Shown: positions 5,656-7,225 of the stretch, piece by piece
Layout: the number at the start of each line of letters is the position of its first letter
How positions within the stretch are numbered: the first letter of the stretch is position 1
Assembly: GCA_002782605.1 (NCBI GenBank)
Contig: PFIF01000094.1
Coordinates: 1 to 7,225 of the forward strand
Origin: Deltaproteobacteria bacterium CG_4_8_14_3_um_filter_43_13
GTDB lineage: Bacteria; Desulfobacterota; UBA8473
DNA length: 7,225 bases
Reading direction: 5' to 3'
Notes under the pieces: generated by a model
Told to the model about the DNA's origin: nothing
Databases searched by the model: none
Seen by the model: only the letters and a program-made list of their open reading frames with translations
Translations under genes and position numbers: made by a program

Positions 5656-6354
5656 ATGAAAAATAAATTCGCTATTGGGATTCTATTTTTAACATTATTT
5701 GTGTTTGCGATGTTAGTCAGTTGTAGCAAAAGTATAGAGACCTATTATCCTCTAAAGGAAGGGATGATATGGGAATATCAGAACACTTTCGGTTCACATG
5801 CCATCAAGGGTGCTGAGAAAACGATTATTACTAACCTTGCCTCGCAAAAGTTAAAAGGCAAAAAAGTAACACCGCAAAAAGTGGAAATAGGAGGCCAAAG
5901 TCACCTTTCTTTTCTCACTGAAGATGCAGATGGTTTATACGAATTTACAGAACAACAACCAGTATCTGTGGGACAAGAAAAAAAATCCTCTCCGTTTTAT
6001 ATTATAAAATATCCTATTAAGGCAGGGACAACATGGGAGCGGATGACTAAGACGTCTCTTAGTAACGTTCCTGTTACGCTAAAATACACTATTGAAAGTA
6101 TAGATGAGAATGTGACAGTTCCTGCCGGTACGTTCAAGGGATGTGTTAAGGTCAATGGTGTTGGTGACACAAAGACAAATTTTAACATCTTTGGTGGCAC
6201 AATTATTATTACTATTACTGTAGAGCATTTCTCTTGGTATGCTCCCAAAGTTGGTCTCGTTAAATCAATTATAAAGGAAAAGAGCAGTCATATCTATGAA
6301 GCAGGGGAATGGGATATGACTATGCAGATGGAATCGTTTAAAAAATCGAAATGA
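5656..6354 (+). CDS. Putative lipoprotein of unknown function
   Basis: The 232-residue product starts with a lysine-containing, hydrophobic signal sequence (1-22) followed by the lipobox LVSC, with C23 as the lipidated residue, so it should be membrane-anchored outside the cytoplasm. The mature part begins YYPLKEGMIWEYQN and is rich in beta-strand-like alternation, with no obvious catalytic motif. Two segments recall a family of uncharacterised bacterial lipoproteins or secreted proteins: VTVPAGTFKGCVKV (153-166) and WYAPKVGLVKS (194-204). A GAGGAG lies 7 bases before the ATG. It seems to be a single-gene unit whose original upstream neighbour was atpZ, on the opposite strand, and it converges on the GAF-ANTAR gene. 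The family resemblance is from memory and gives no function. Confidence 0.85.
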   Translation: MKNKFAIGILFLTLFVFAMLVSCSKSIETYYPLKEGMIWEYQNTFGSHAIKGAEKTIITNLASQKLKGKKVTPQKVEIGGQSHLSFLTEDADGLYEFTEQQPVSVGQEKKSSPFYIIKYPIKAGTTWERMTKTSLSNVPVTLKYTIESIDENVTVPAGTFKGCVKVNGVGDTKTNFNIFGGTIIITITVEHFSWYAPKVGLVKSIIKEKSSHIYEAGEWDMTMQMESFKKSK

Positions 6355-6403
6355 AGCCAAGTAAAATAATTGTTTAACACCTTTTTTTAAATACATTGCC
6401 CTG

Positions 6404-6436
6404 AATTTGATGGACTTTTTACAAAGCCATCAAATT
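6404..6436. terminator. Hairpin between convergent genes, resembling a repeat end
   Basis: A perfect 10-bp stem (AATTTGATGG / CCATCAAATT) encloses a 13-base loop. It lies 50 bases after the lipoprotein gene and includes the stop codon of the GAF-ANTAR gene, so it could act on transcripts from both sides. Neither side has a T-run directly after the stem, so intrinsic termination is only a possibility. The inner 23 bases (6409-6431) match the reverse complement of 3061-3083 at 21 positions, so it may be a relic or core-less form of that repeat. Confidence 0.5.
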
Positions 6437-7131
6437 TCCTTTGCCAGGATAATTGCCTCTGCTATCTCCCTCATGGACCTACGGGTGTTCATACTCTGTT
6501 TCTGTATTCTGTGAAATGCATCTTCGCCTGAAAGCCCTCGATCGCGCATCAGTATATCTTTAGCTCGTTCCACCAATTTACGGGTTTCTAATTCCTCTTG
6601 AATAACTCTGGTTTTGACCATTAATTCTGTATTCTCAATGGCTATAGCTGACTGATTGGCCACAGTGGTCAAAACATTTACATCTGTTTCAGAGAATCTA
6701 TATGGAGTGGATTTATAGCAGTTTATTACCCCTATTACTCTATCCTTTACACGCATTGGGACACTTAGCATAGAGACCAATCCCTCTTTTTTAGCAAGTT
6801 CTTTCTCTTTATACCTGGGTTCCTTCTGTACATCCATGATCACAGCTGGTTTATTCTTTTTGGCAACATATCCAACTATTCCTTCACCCAGTTTTAAACT
6901 TCTTTCCTTTAAATATTCCTGGCTCATGCTTTGAGTTGCCCTGATCTTCAACGCCTTCTCTTTTTCATCAATCAGCCATAAAGAACATACTTTTGAGTTC
7001 ATAACCTCTGCTGTGACTACCACTATCAACCGCAGTATGTCTTCCAGGTAAAGATCAGAGGTAATTGCCTCGCTGATCTTCAAAAGAGCCTCTATCTGTT
7101 TGGGATAAGATACTTTAGACTTTCCTGGCAT
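6430..7131 (-). CDS. GAF-ANTAR domain regulator (probable RNA-binding antiterminator)
   Basis: The 233 residues form an N-terminal GAF sensor domain (about 28-166), a short helical linker (167-185) and a C-terminal ANTAR domain (about 177-230). GAF hallmarks are LGEGIVGYVA (81-90) and the run LSVPMRVKDRVIGVINCYKS (122-141). The ANTAR part has the typical ELETRKLVERAKDILMRDRG stretch followed by SGEDAFHRIQKQSM and a final helix. ANTAR proteins bind paired hairpins in leader RNAs and prevent termination; here a signal sensed by GAF probably replaces the usual phosphorylation, since there is no receiver domain. The ligand and target RNA are unknown. The ATG at 7131 has a GAGG about 10 bases upstream. 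Its leader contains copy 2 of the 57-bp repeat, shared with uvrA. Its stop codon lies within a hairpin related to the 3061 repeat. Confidence 0.92.
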   Translation of the reverse strand: MPGKSKVSYPKQIEALLKISEAITSDLYLEDILRLIVVVTAEVMNSKVCSLWLIDEKEKALKIRATQSMSQEYLKERSLKLGEGIVGYVAKKNKPAVIMDVQKEPRYKEKELAKKEGLVSMLSVPMRVKDRVIGVINCYKSTPYRFSETDVNVLTTVANQSAIAIENTELMVKTRVIQEELETRKLVERAKDILMRDRGLSGEDAFHRIQKQSMNTRRSMREIAEAIILAKEI

Positions 7132-7168
7132 CCTTAATTATCCTCGCCAAATAAATACCGTTAACTGT

Positions 7169-7225
7169 TGGAATGTCCCTTTAATACCTTTACTATGAAT
7201 TACTATAAATATTCCCTCCCCCTTG
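7169..7225 (-). repeat. 57-bp leader repeat, copy 2 (upstream of the GAF-ANTAR gene)
   Basis: This is the inverted partner of 36-92, identical at 56 of 57 positions. It has the same orientation relative to the gene it precedes and ends 37 bases before the GAF-ANTAR ATG. The two ATAGTAA direct repeats and the weak promoter-like pair are conserved. The GGAATGT arm is changed to GGAATAT, which costs one pair of the enclosing stem. The window stops inside the repeat, so its outer limit and the GC hairpin seen at 25-47 cannot be checked here. Confidence 0.9.

Overview
The window is ordinary bacterial chromosome, AT-rich by eye and densely coding, and looks like an environmental (metagenome-type) lineage. 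Two things suggest a Desulfobacterota/Nitrospirota-like organism. The F0 part of the ATP synthase (AtpZ, AtpI, a, c) stands apart from the F1 genes, and the c subunit is made with a signal peptide. Dispersed palindromic repeats and a single-domain GAF-ANTAR regulator fit the same picture. This placement is inference from gene content; no rRNA or other firm phylogenetic marker is present.

Layout. Positions 1-108 hold a GC-rich hairpin and a 57-bp repeat that runs almost to the start of uvrA (109-2925, +), the damage-recognition ATPase of nucleotide excision repair. A gene-free, convergent gap (2926-3197) holds two unrelated imperfect inverted repeats. The F0 cluster follows on the minus strand in the order atpZ (4943-4710), atpI (4705-4325), atpB (4309-3599), atpE (3527-3198). 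Its predicted promoter is at 5024-5051, with an 18-bp palindrome resembling a TetR/FadR-type operator at the expected transcription start. A 405-bp internally deleted transposable element (5074-5478) sits in what was once a divergent promoter region. It keeps double terminal repeats at both ends and an in-frame fusion of the two extremities of its transposase. On the other side, a predicted promoter leads to a lipoprotein gene of unknown function (5656-6354, +). This converges on a GAF-ANTAR regulator gene (7131-6430, -), and a hairpin resembling one end of the 3061-3186 repeat lies between them. The window closes with the same 57-bp repeat in inverted orientation.

How the genes fit together. 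The four atp genes form one operon for the membrane part of ATP synthase: a rotor (c), a stator (a) and two small assembly or ion-handling proteins. The F1 genes must lie elsewhere. uvrA, the lipoprotein gene and the GAF-ANTAR gene appear to be single transcription units without functional links to atp. The main non-coding signals are the duplicated leader repeat in front of both uvrA and the GAF-ANTAR gene, the operator-like palindrome at the atp promoter, the miniature element, and the palindromic repeats in convergent gaps. No complete novel system (defence, CRISPR, biosynthetic) is visible.
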